A stretch of 64,000 nt of DNA from Jiella soli (GTDB taxonomy: Bacteria; Pseudomonadota; Alphaproteobacteria; Rhizobiales; Rhizobiaceae). Every line of letters starts with the position of its first letter. Position 1 is the stretch's first letter. A model generated the notes under the pieces. The model was given only the letters and a program-made list of their open reading frames with translations, did not search any database and was not told the origin of the DNA. The position numbers were made by a program, and so were the translations under genes. Below, piece by piece: positions 28,754 through 36,937 of this stretch. The DNA is taken from contig NZ_JAJAVB010000025.1 of the NCBI RefSeq assembly GCF_020615385.1, positions 581,296 through 645,295 on the forward strand. Reading direction: 5' to 3'.

Positions 28754-29524
28754 ATGACCGACTGGAACGCCGACCTCTATCTCCGCTTCGCCGACGAGCG
28801 GACCCGCCCCGCTGCCGATCTCCTGGCGCGGGTGCCGCTCAAGAGCGTGCGCCACGCCGTCGACATCGGCTGCGGGCCCGGCAATTCGACCGAGCTGATC
28901 GTCCGGCGCTTCCCCGAGGCCTCCGTCGAGGGCGTCGACACCTCGCCGGACATGCTGGAGAAGGCCCGTGCGCGTCTGCCGGGCGTCACCTTTCGGCAGG
29001 CGGATGTCACGACCTTCCGGGCCGAGCCGCCGGCGGACCTGATCTTCGCCAATGCCGTGCTGCAATGGGTGCCGGACCATGAGCGCCTGTTCCCGCAACT
29101 GATGGAGAGCCTTGCGCCGGGCGGGGTTCTCGCCGTGCAGATGCCGGACAATCTCGATCAGCCCTCGCACCGGCTGATGCGGGAGGTGGCCGCCGAGCCG
29201 GAGTTTGCGGAGAAGATCGGCGACGCCAATGCGGTGCGCGCGACGATCCCGTCGGTCGAGGACTATTACGACCTCCTCCAGCCGCATGCCCGCGGGATCG
29301 ACATCTGGCGCACGACCTACTGCCACGTGCTCCCGGACGCCGGGGCGATCGTGGAGTGGGTGCGCGCGACGGGGCTCAGGCCGTTCCTCGATCCCTTGGA
29401 CGAGGCAGCGAAGGCGGACTTCCTCGCCGCCTATACGGCCCGGATCGCAAGGGCCTATCCGCCACTTCGCGACGGCCGCGTGCTTCTGCCCTTTCCACGC
29501 CTCTTTATCGTGGCAATGCGCTGA
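28754..29524 (+). CDS. tam: Trans-aconitate 2-methyltransferase
   Basis: Methylates trans-aconitate, a spontaneous and inhibitory by-product of aconitase, using SAM. The 256-residue sequence follows E. coli Tam closely: [23 protein letters not shown] motif [78 protein letters not shown] and [12 protein letters not shown]. It lies 2.6 kb from acnA, a logical metabolite-repair pairing, yet inside the ccm gene run next to brnTA, so it may have been inserted there. Confidence 0.95.
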   Translation: MTDWNADLYLRFADERTRPAADLLARVPLKSVRHAVDIGCGPGNSTELIVRRFPEASVEGVDTSPDMLEKARARLPGVTFRQADVTTFRAEPPADLIFANAVLQWVPDHERLFPQLMESLAPGGVLAVQMPDNLDQPSHRLMREVAAEPEFAEKIGDANAVRATIPSVEDYYDLLQPHARGIDIWRTTYCHVLPDAGAIVEWVRATGLRPFLDPLDEAAKADFLAAYTARIARAYPPLRDGRVLLPFPRLFIVAMR

Positions 29525-29595
29525 GTCCGTCCGATCGGCGTCGGACCGGAAAGAAGCCGTTTGCGGTCAGTTCGGAGAGGCTCTAAATTCGCGTC

Positions 29596-30357
29596 ATGAC
29601 CGACTTCACCGCCCCGGCCAAGCGTTCGCGCTTTTCGATACTCGCCAATCCGACGCGGTTCCTCGAACTGTCCGGCAAGGTCCAGCCCTTCCTCTATGGC
29701 CTGGCGCTTCTCGCCATCGCCGTCGGGATCGGCCTCGGCTTTGCCGCGCCGCCGGACTACCAGCAGGGCGCGACCGTCCAGATCATGTTCATCCACGTGC
29801 CCTTCGCCTGGCTGTGCATGATGATCTGGACCGTGATGAGCGTCTCGGCGCTCGGCACGCTCGTCTGGCGCCATCCGCTCGCCGACGTCTCGGTCAAGGC
29901 GGCGGCGCCGATCGGCGCGGTGTTCACGGCGCTGGCGCTGATCACCGGCTCGATCTGGGGCCGGCCGATGTGGGGCACTTGGTGGGTTTGGGACGCGCGG
30001 CTGACCTCGGTCTTCGTCCTGTTCCTGATGTATCTCGGCCTGATCGCGCTCACCCGCGCGCTCGACGACCCCGGCAAGAGCGCCAAGGCGGCGGCGATCC
30101 TCGTCCTCGTCGGCTTCGTCAACATTCCGATCATCAAGTTCTCGGTCGACTGGTGGAACACGCTGCATCAGGGCGCCTCGGTCATCCGCATGGACGGCCC
30201 GTCCATGCCGGCTGTTTTCCTGGCGCCGCTGCTCGTCTCGGCGCTGGGCTTCACGCTCCTGTTCTTCGCGCTGCATCTGACCGCGATGCGCAACGAGATC
30301 ATGCGCCGACGCGTCGCCGCCCTGTCGCGCCTCGCCGCGCGCCGGGTCGAGGGCTGA
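29596..30357 (+). CDS. ccmC: Heme exporter protein CcmC
   Basis: Membrane protein that presents heme to CcmE in cytochrome c maturation. Its 253 residues contain six spans and the tryptophan-rich WWD heme motif (WGRPMWGTWWVWDARLTS), flanked by the conserved His residues in IMFIHVPFAWLCM and WWNTLHQGASV. Downstream come ccmD (10 bp gap) and ccmG (4 bp overlap). The 71 bp upstream must contain its promoter or be read from tam. Confidence 0.97.
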   Translation: MTDFTAPAKRSRFSILANPTRFLELSGKVQPFLYGLALLAIAVGIGLGFAAPPDYQQGATVQIMFIHVPFAWLCMMIWTVMSVSALGTLVWRHPLADVSVKAAAPIGAVFTALALITGSIWGRPMWGTWWVWDARLTSVFVLFLMYLGLIALTRALDDPGKSAKAAAILVLVGFVNIPIIKFSVDWWNTLHQGASVIRMDGPSMPAVFLAPLLVSALGFTLLFFALHLTAMRNEIMRRRVAALSRLAARRVEG

Positions 30358-30367
30358 GGAGAATTTC

Positions 30368-30565
30368 ATGCAGCACGATTATTTCGGCTTCATCGCCTCG
30401 GCCTACGGCCTGTCGGCGCTTGGCATCGTCGCGCTCGGCCTCTGGGTCTTCTTCGACGCGCGGGTCCAGCGCCGGGCTCTGAAGACATTGGAGGCGCAGG
30501 GCATCCGCCGGCGCTCCGCCGGCCGCGACGACCGGGCCTCCGGCGCCGCAGGGGCGGGCCGATGA
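30368..30565 (+). CDS. ccmD: Heme exporter protein CcmD
   Basis: A 65-residue single-span protein that stabilises the CcmABC complex and releases CcmE. It has the family-typical beginning HDYFGFIASAYGLSALGIVA and a basic stretch after the span (DARVQRRALKTLEAQGIRRR). It overlaps ccmG by 4 bp. Small size, topology and position make the call firm. Confidence 0.93.
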   Translation: MQHDYFGFIASAYGLSALGIVALGLWVFFDARVQRRALKTLEAQGIRRRSAGRDDRASGAAGAGR

Positions 30566-31239
30566 GCGAGGAGCCGGAGACCCCGACGCTGATCGAGACC
30601 GCTCCGGCCGATCAGTCGCCGACGGCCGCCGCCGGGGCCGGCAGGCGCCGGCGCAACTGGCTCGTGCTCCTGCCGCTGGTCGTCTTCGGCGGCCTCGCCG
30701 CCGTGTTCCTGGCCCAGCTCGTCGCGGGACGGGCTCCGAACGAGGTGCCGTCGGTCCTGATCGGCAAGACGGCGCCGGAGACGACGCTGCCGCCGCTCGA
30801 GGGCGTCACCCGCGCCGACGGCACGCCGATGCCGGGCCTGGACCTTACGGGCTTCGGCGACGGGCGGCCGGTGCTCGTCAACGTCTTCGCCTCCTGGTGC
30901 GCGCCCTGCCGCGAGGAGCATCCGCTCTTGATGCAGCTTGCCCGGGACAAGCGCTTCCGCCTCGTCGCGATCAACTACAAGGACAAGCCGGAGAACGCGC
31001 GCAAGTTTCTGCAGAGCCTCGGCAATCCCTATGACGCGATCGGCGTCGACGAGAAGGGCGCGGCGACCATCGACTGGGGCGTCTACGGCGTGCCCGAAAC
31101 CTTCCTCGTCGCGCCCGACGGCGAGATCCTCTACAAGCAGACCGGCCCATTCACACCGCAGGCCATCGAGCGCGGCCTGATGCCGGCGCTGGCCGAAGCG
31201 CTGAAGCGCGAGCCGAAGGGCGTGTCGCCGGTGAGTTGA
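30562..31239 (+). CDS. ccmG: Thiol:disulfide interchange protein CcmG/DsbE
   Basis: Membrane-anchored periplasmic thioredoxin that reduces the CxxCH cysteines of apocytochrome c or the heme-ligation partner. The 225-residue protein has an N-terminal anchor (WLVLLPLVVFGGLAAVFLA), the redox motif FASWCAPCREEHPLL (Cys113 and Cys116), the GVYGVPETFLV cis-Pro loop and IDWG, all typical of CcmG. Last gene of the ccm set; a ParDE module follows. Confidence 0.96.
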   Translation: MSEEPETPTLIETAPADQSPTAAAGAGRRRRNWLVLLPLVVFGGLAAVFLAQLVAGRAPNEVPSVLIGKTAPETTLPPLEGVTRADGTPMPGLDLTGFGDGRPVLVNVFASWCAPCREEHPLLMQLARDKRFRLVAINYKDKPENARKFLQSLGNPYDAIGVDEKGAATIDWGVYGVPETFLVAPDGEILYKQTGPFTPQAIERGLMPALAEALKREPKGVSPVS

Positions 31240-31307
31240 AAACGTTTCTTCGTTCCTCGGCAGGACTTAAATCCAGCGGCACTTGGGAGATTGGAGACAG
31301 GCTGACC

Positions 31308-31571
31308 ATGGGGATCCAAAAGTCACTGAACTTCACCGAACATTTCGGCCGGCTGATCGAGGAGCAGGTCCGCGACGGGCGCTTTGAGAGCGAGGTCGAA
31401 GTCGTACAGGCCGGATTGCAGCTTCTCGAACAGCGCGAACGTAAGCTGGCCGCATTCCGTGCTGCGATCGACGAAGGCGAGGCGAGCGGCGGATTCCATG
31501 AGATCGACTGGGGCGACCTTTTTGAAGAGGTCGAAGCTGAGGAGCGGGGCGCACGCGATACGAAGGATTGA
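31308..31571 (+). CDS. ParD-type antitoxin
   Basis: An 87-residue antitoxin of the ParD/CopG ribbon-helix-helix type. The N-terminal DNA-binding part is QKSLNFTEHFGRLIEEQVRD followed by GRFESEVEVVQAGLQLLEQR, and the acidic C-terminal part (DEGEASGGFHEIDWGDLFEE) would wrap the toxin. The ATG at 31308 gives the usual start (MGIQKSLN). It is followed 6 bp later by the parE-type toxin gene. An operator probably lies in the 68 bp after ccmG; no clear palindrome is visible. Confidence 0.88.
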   Translation: MGIQKSLNFTEHFGRLIEEQVRDGRFESEVEVVQAGLQLLEQRERKLAAFRAAIDEGEASGGFHEIDWGDLFEEVEAEERGARDTKD

Positions 31572-31577
31572 CGCGGC

Positions 31578-31874
31578 ATGGCTGGTCGCCCGCTCTATTC
31601 GGCGAGAGCCGAAAGTGATCTTCGGGAGATCTATCGAGACAGCCTTCGCCTCTTTGGCCGCCAGCAGGCTCGGCAATATTCCGGTCGGCTCCGAACTCTC
31701 TGTGAGAAGCTCGCCGAAGGATACACCCGCGGGCGGCCGTTCGACGAAACGAGGGCGGGTTATCTGCGCAAGCTCGTCGGGGCACACTACATCGTCTACC
31801 GGTTCGGCGACGAGGGTCGGATGTATGTCGTCCGCATCCTGCATTCCCGCATGAACCTTCCGGACCATCTGTAG
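31578..31874 (+). CDS. ParE/RelE-type toxin
   Basis: A 98-residue toxin of the ParE branch (gyrase poison) or RelE superfamily. Visible features: YSARAESDLREIYRDSLRLF, ARQYSGRLRTLCEKLAEGYT, YLRKLVGAHYIVYRF and the C-terminal VVRILHSRMN typical of ParE. Complete and adjacent to its antitoxin. The Nudix gene starts 4 bp after it. Together with brnTA this is the second toxin-antitoxin pair within 4 kb. Confidence 0.9.
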   Translation: MAGRPLYSARAESDLREIYRDSLRLFGRQQARQYSGRLRTLCEKLAEGYTRGRPFDETRAGYLRKLVGAHYIVYRFGDEGRMYVVRILHSRMNLPDHL

Positions 31875-31878
31875 CGGC

Positions 31879-32442
31879 ATGACCGAACCCTCCTTCACCC
31901 ACCGCACGCCCGAGGGCGACGACGTTGCGCGCAGGATCTGCGACACCTGCGGCTTCGTCGCCTATGAGAACCCGAAGATCGTCGTCGGCTCCGTCGTGCA
32001 CCACGGTGGCGGCATCCTCCTCTGCCGGCGCGCGATCGAGCCGCGGCGCGGTTTCTGGACGATCCCGGCCGGCTATCTCGAGCTGAACGAGACGCCGGAG
32101 GAGGGCGCCAGGCGCGAGGCGCGCGAGGAGGCCAATGCGGCACTTCGCATCGACCGGCTGCTCTCCGTCTATTCGGTGCCGCGGATCAGCCAGGTGCAGC
32201 TGATCTATCGCGCAAGCCTCGCCGAGTCCGGCTTTTCTGCCGGGCCGGAAAGCCTCGATGTGGCGCTCTTCGCCTTCGAGGACATTCCCTGGGACGAGAT
32301 CGCCTTCCCGTCGGTGCACTGGGCGCTGAACCATGATCGCGAGGCCGAGGCCGGAGCGCCGCCGGTGCCCTTCGCCAACCCGCAGGGGGCAACCGGCAAC
32401 ATGATGCCGGACGGGCGCCGGCTTGGCCACGGGGAGTTCTGA
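31879..32442 (+). CDS. Nudix hydrolase
   Basis: A 187-residue Nudix enzyme. The N-terminal RICDTCGFVAYENPKIVVGS resembles the zinc-ribbon start of NADH-pyrophosphatase-like proteins but with only two Cys. The Nudix box is GYLELNETPEEGARREAREE, which keeps the catalytic REaREE core (Ala-Asn-Ala follow in place of the usual Thr-Gly). It belongs to the ADP-ribose pyrophosphatase/NUDT14-like branch common in proteobacteria. Two bp separate it from the next gene, so they are likely co-transcribed. Confidence 0.9.
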   Translation: MTEPSFTHRTPEGDDVARRICDTCGFVAYENPKIVVGSVVHHGGGILLCRRAIEPRRGFWTIPAGYLELNETPEEGARREAREEANAALRIDRLLSVYSVPRISQVQLIYRASLAESGFSAGPESLDVALFAFEDIPWDEIAFPSVHWALNHDREAEAGAPPVPFANPQGATGNMMPDGRRLGHGEF

Positions 32443-32444
32443 CG

Positions 32445-33485
32445 GTGACGCTCGCCGGGCCGCTGCGCGTGCAGTTCGAGGGACAGGCCGAGGCCTGCGA
32501 GCGGCTCGGCTCGCCCTTCACCGCCGCGCTCTGCCGGCTCATGCCGCAGGTTCTGGACCGCACGACTGCGACCGGCCGGCTCGTCCACGATTGGGCCGAG
32601 GGACCGGATGCGGCGCTGCCGCTGCGCCTCGCCGGCGCGCTGCACCGCCTGGTCCTTGCGGGCACGGATGCCGCGCTCGCGTCCGTCTATCCGCCGAACC
32701 CGCTGGATGCGAGCGGCCTCGCGGCCGCCGCCGCCCGCGCGCTCGTCGTCCATGATGCGGAAGTCGCCGCCTTCCTCGCCTCGCCGCCGCAGACCAACGA
32801 GGTCGCCCGGTCGGCCGCGCTTCTGCCGGGGCTCCTCCTCGTCGCGCGGGAGACGGCACGGCCGATCGTGCTTGCCGAGATCGGCTCCAGCGCCGGCCTC
32901 AACCTGTCGCTCGACCGCTTCTTCTATGATTTCGGCGGGGCGCGCTGGGGCGATGCCGCCTCTTGTGTTCAGCTGAGGCCGGACCTTCACGGCGCCGTCC
33001 CGGACCTTGCCGGCGATCTCGCCATCGTGTCCCGACGGGGATGCGACATCTCGCCGGTCCCGTTGGAGACACCGGAGGCTCGTCTGCGGCTGCGAAGCTA
33101 TGTCTGGGCGGATCAGGCCGCGCGGCTCGCCCGTCTCGGCGCCGCGATCGACATCGCCCTCGATCAGGGCGTCGTCGTCGAGAAGCGCGATGCCGCCGAT
33201 TTCGTCCGGGACGCCCTGGCGGGCCGGCCGGCGGATGCGGCCTTCTGCCTGATGCATTCGATCATGTGGCAGTACATGCCGGAGCGGGCCAAGGCCGCGA
33301 TTACCGAGGCGATGCGCGCAGCCGGCGTCGAGGCGACGGCGGACCGGCCCTTGGCCTGGCTGCGGCTTGAGCCGGATGGGGCCGGCGAGGGCGCGGCTGT
33401 CAGCCTCGACCTGTGGCCAGGCGGCGAGACACGGCAGCTCGGGCGCGCCGACTTTCACGGCCGCTGGCTCGACTGGCACAGCTGA
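32445..33485 (+). CDS. DUF2332 family protein
   Basis: A 346-residue protein of DUF2332, function unknown. Conserved stretches: QAEACERLGSPFTAALCRLM, PLRLAGALHRLVLAGTDAAL, ETARPIVLAEIGSSAGLNLS, SRRGCDISPVPLETPEARLR and HSIMWQYMPERAKAAITEAM. The EIGSSAGLNL stretch looks like a nucleotide- or SAM-binding Rossmann loop, so a methyltransferase-like fold is possible (inference). It starts with GTG 2 bp after the Nudix gene. Confidence 0.88.
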   Translation: MTLAGPLRVQFEGQAEACERLGSPFTAALCRLMPQVLDRTTATGRLVHDWAEGPDAALPLRLAGALHRLVLAGTDAALASVYPPNPLDASGLAAAAARALVVHDAEVAAFLASPPQTNEVARSAALLPGLLLVARETARPIVLAEIGSSAGLNLSLDRFFYDFGGARWGDAASCVQLRPDLHGAVPDLAGDLAIVSRRGCDISPVPLETPEARLRLRSYVWADQAARLARLGAAIDIALDQGVVVEKRDAADFVRDALAGRPADAAFCLMHSIMWQYMPERAKAAITEAMRAAGVEATADRPLAWLRLEPDGAGEGAAVSLDLWPGGETRQLGRADFHGRWLDWHS

Positions 33486-33512
33486 GCCGGTCTGGCGCGC
33501 CCCGCGGGACGC

Positions 33513-34265
33513 CTATTCCTGCAGCTCGCCCGCCGTGCGGCCGATCTCCTCGACGAGTTCGGCCGGCAGTTCCAGCCTTGCGGCCAGCATGTCGAGATAG
33601 GCCTTCTCGGCCGGATGATCGGGATCGATCGCCACGAGCGAGGCTGCATAGACTTCGGCCGCCACCTCGCGGTTTGCCACCTTGGCGACGATCTCGTCGA
33701 TCGACAGCGGCCGGCGCATCTGGTCCATCAGCAGGCCCTTTTCATCCGCCTCGAGGTCGAGCTCGTCGATCCGGCCGAAGATCCGCTCCTGTTCGGCCTG
33801 ATCGATGTAGCCGTCGGCCTTGGCCGCCGCGATCATTGCCGACAGCATCAGCCGGGCGCGATCGTCCTCCTCGCCGTGCGGCAGGAATGGCGTGCCGGAC
33901 GCTTCCGGAATGTCGTTCGCGGGAAGTCGCGCGGCACCGCCGCCCACTGGGCCCGCGGGACGCGCCTGCTGGTTCTGGTAGTTCTGATAGGCCTTGTAGG
34001 CGAGACCGGCGATCAGCGCGGCGCCACCGAGCTTCACCGCCGACCCGCCGAGCTTCTTCATCCCCTTGCCGCGAAACAGATGCGAGGCGAGGCCACCGGC
34101 GAGCGCCCCGGAAAGCGCCGATCCCGCCTGCCCCTGCAGCAGACCGCCGACCTGGTCGATCATCGAGCCGCCCGACTGGCGATCGTGAGGGGGCCGCGTG
34201 CCGTGCGGGCTCGGCCGAGCGGTGCCGGCGCCGAGGAAGTCGGATAGTAGGCGCTGAATGTCCAT
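33513..34265 (-). CDS. TerB-like (DUF533) membrane-associated protein
   Basis: A 250-residue protein with a Gly/Ala-rich hydrophobic N-terminal half (GSALSGALAGGLASHLF, LGGAALIAGLAYKAYQNYQN) and a C-terminal TerB/YebE-like helical domain. That domain includes RARLMLSAMIAAAKADGYID, EQERIFGRIDEL and VYAASLVAIDPDHPAEKAYL. The D-x-D-G-x-I-D motif could bind a metal. DUF533 proteins are linked loosely to tellurite resistance or envelope stress by similarity only. It is convergent with the DUF2332 gene and 76 bp downstream of yciB. Confidence 0.88.
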   Translation of the reverse strand: MDIQRLLSDFLGAGTARPSPHGTRPPHDRQSGGSMIDQVGGLLQGQAGSALSGALAGGLASHLFRGKGMKKLGGSAVKLGGAALIAGLAYKAYQNYQNQQARPAGPVGGGAARLPANDIPEASGTPFLPHGEEDDRARLMLSAMIAAAKADGYIDQAEQERIFGRIDELDLEADEKGLLMDQMRRPLSIDEIVAKVANREVAAEVYAASLVAIDPDHPAEKAYLDMLAARLELPAELVEEIGRTAGELQE

Positions 34266-34341
34266 GGGGAAGCTCCGTCGAGAAAGGGTCTGACCCCGAT
34301 ATCGCGATGGCCCCCGCTCTTCGCAATCCTGCCGGCGCGAT

Positions 34342-35004
34342 CTATTCCGTTTTGGGCTTTCCGGTGCCGAGGGGTTCCAGCGAGTGCTTCTTCAGGAGCG
34401 GGATCTGCGCGAGCATGAAGACGATGGTGATCGGCATCGTCGCCCAGACCTTGAAGGCGACCCAGAAATCCGTCGAAAAATTGCGCCAGACGACCTCGTT
34501 GACCACCGCCAGGAAGACGAAGAAGATGCCCCAGCGCAGCGTCAGCTTGCGCCAGCCTTCATCGTCGAGCTTGAACGCCTGGTCGAAGACATAGCCGAGC
34601 AGCGCCTTGCCGAAGAAAAGCCCGCCGAGCAGGACCGCCGCGAAGAGCACGTTGACGATGGTCGGCTTCATCTTGATGAAGGTCTCGTCATGCAGCCACA
34701 GCGTTAGCCCGCCGAAAACGATCACGACGGCGCCGGAGACCAGCGGCATCAGGGGAAGCGTCCGCGTGATCGCCCAGGACACGGCGAGCGCGATCGTCAT
34801 CGACGCCATGAACAGCGCGGTGGCCACGAAGAGCGGCCCTCCCAGGCTGCCGAGGGCGGGCACGGCGGCCACGATGTCCTCGCCGCGCGAATTGGCGAAG
34901 AAGAAGACGACGAGGGGGCCGAGTTCCAGCGCGAACTTCAGGAGCGGGTTGACCTCCTTGCGCCCCGGTGTGTTCGGCTCGTCTTCGATGATGTGCTCGG
35001 TCAT
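34342..35004 (-). CDS. yciB: Septation protein A / inner membrane-spanning protein YciB
   Basis: A 220-residue integral membrane protein of the YciB/IspA family, implicated in septation and cell-envelope integrity in enterics and Shigella. Features are [99 protein letters not shown] and [11 protein letters not shown], all diagnostic. Five spans. It follows ftsY on the same strand with a 199-bp gap. In Rhizobiales yciB/ispZ commonly neighbours ftsY and ccm genes. Confidence 0.95.
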   Translation of the reverse strand: MTEHIIEDEPNTPGRKEVNPLLKFALELGPLVVFFFANSRGEDIVAAVPALGSLGGPLFVATALFMASMTIALAVSWAITRTLPLMPLVSGAVVIVFGGLTLWLHDETFIKMKPTIVNVLFAAVLLGGLFFGKALLGYVFDQAFKLDDEGWRKLTLRWGIFFVFLAVVNEVVWRNFSTDFWVAFKVWATMPITIVFMLAQIPLLKKHSLEPLGTGKPKTE

Positions 35005-35203
35005 GTCAGCGGTATTGCCTTTTCAGCCCGGGGCTTCGCCCCGCATCCGTTCCAATTCGCCGCGGAACAGCCGTTCCGGCCTGCGGTTCGCGGCCGCTTC
35101 GGCCCGTTCCCAGCTGAGATGGCCCGGATCGAACCCCGGCTCAAGACCGCGACGAGGACCTCGGATGAATTCGGGTCGAATCTATGACTTGCCCCGGTGT
35201 CCG

Positions 35204-36918
35204 TCAGGCCATCTCGGTTCCCGCGATCGCCCGGGCGAAATCCTTCGCCTTGAAGGGTTCGAGGTCGTCGATCCCTTCGCCGACGCCGACGAAATAGACC
35301 GGCAGCTTGTGCTTGCCGGCGATGGCGACGAGGATGCCGCCCCTGGCCGTGCCGTCGAGCTTGGTCATCACAAGTCCGTTAACGCCGGCGACGTTTCGGA
35401 AGATCTCGACCTGGGAGAGGGCATTCTGCCCGGTCGTGGCATCGAGCGTCTGGAGGACCGTGTGCGGCGCGTCCGGCTCGCGCTTGCCGAGAACGCGGAT
35501 GATCTTCTCGAGCTCGGCCATCAGCTCGGCCTTGTTCTGCAGCCGGCCCGCGGTGTCGATGATCAGGACGTCGGAACCGTTCTCCACCGCCCGGTCATAG
35601 GCCTCGAAGGCGAGCCCCGCGGCGTCGGCGCCGATCTGCTTGGCGATGACTTCGGAGCCGGTGCGTTCGCCCCAGATCTTCAGCTGCTCGACCGCGGCGG
35701 CCCGGAAGGTGTCGCCGGCACAGAGCGTCACCGTGAGCCCGGCGCGAGTCAGCTTGGCGGCGAGCTTGCCGATCGTCGTCGTCTTGCCGGTGCCGTTGAC
35801 GCCGACGACGAGGATGACGTGGGGCTTCTTCTCGAGGTCGAGTTCCAGCGGCAGCGCCACCGGCTGCAGCGTCTTCTCGATCTCCTCGGCGAGGATGCTG
35901 CGCACTTCCGCGCCCGAGATCTCGCGGCCGAAGCGGCCCTCCGACAGGCGGTCGGTGATGCGGATCGCGGTCTCCAGGCCGAGATCGGCCTGGATCAGAA
36001 CGTCCTCGAAGTCCTGCAGCGTGTCCTCATCGAGCCGCCGCTTGGTGAACAGCGAGGTGATCGAGGAGGAGAGCTGGTTGGAAGAGCGCGAGAGGCCTTC
36101 CTGGAGCCGCTGCAGCCAGGGAACGCGCGCCGGCTGCACCGCTTCGGCGGCGGGCTCCGCCTTCTCCCGCAGCCGGAAGCCCGCATCGGGCGAAACCGCA
36201 GGGCGGGGCGCCGCGGCGGAGGGGACGGGAGCGGACGTCGCCGGTCCTGCTACTGTTCCTGCCTCGGCGCCCGGCTCGTCCGCGAACTGGGGGTCCCTGC
36301 GCAGGGCCGCCGGGTCACGGTCTGGATCCTCGTCCTCGGGCGGCAGGTCTTCGTCCAGCCAGGAGAAGTCGGCTTCCTCCTCCTCCCCGGCTTCCACGGG
36401 CTCGACGCCCAGATGGTCGTCCGCATGGGCGGGCTCGACGTCCGGAGCCGGCAACTCCGGCTCGGCCTCCGGTTCGCGCGTCTCGCTCTCGATCGGCTCC
36501 AGCGGCGCGTCGAGAAAGGAGAAGTCGGTCTCCCCGTCCTCGGCCGGTGCGTTTTCGGCGTCGCTCGAACCGTCACCCTCGTCAGGTGCGGTGGCGCCGC
36601 TCAGCTCCCGTTGCTGCGCGTCGAAGTTTTTTTTTGAGCCTCGTCGGTCTCGGCCGGCGTGTCTTCGCTCTCGGGCGCCTGCTTGGCGGCTTCGGCGAGC
36701 GGCGTGATACCGCCGCCGTCGGCGACGTCCGCCCCGGCTTCCTCGTCGGTCAGCGTGTTGGCGGCGGCCTGCGGCCTCAGGTCCGGATCGGGAGCATCCG
36801 CGCGGCCGACTTCCGTGTCGCTCGGGCGCGGCGCCTCGCCATGTTCGGGAACGCGCGCATCTTCCGGGTCCGACCCGAAGGAGAAGATCCGCCGGAAGAA
36901 GCCTTTTTTCTCAGCCAT
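35204..36918 (-). pseudogene. ftsY: Signal recognition particle receptor FtsY, frame interrupted at an A9 run
   Basis: FtsY docks the SRP-ribosome complex on the inner membrane. The start (MAEKKGFFRRIFSFG, ATG at 36918, 19 bp after mtaB) and the acidic A-domain read in one frame to a stop at 36601. The rest of the A-domain and the intact NG GTPase (GVNGTGKTTTIGKLA, DTAGRLQNK, TKLDGTARGG, GVGEGIDDLEPF) read in the -1 frame down to 35204. The frames meet at nine A residues (minus strand; 36627-36635). Reading CAA AAA AAA and slipping back one gives AAC TTC GAC and continues into acidic sequence. FtsY is essential in the bacteria where it has been tested, so I favour a homopolymer sequencing error or genuine slippage over a dead gene. 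Confidence 0.9.
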
Positions 36919-36937
36919 GTCTGTCGTCGATTCTCTT

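Noticed and set aside
34607-36637. A 676-codon plus-strand open frame opposite ftsY
   Set aside because: Antisense shadow of ftsY and yciB; low-complexity translation and no ribosome site.
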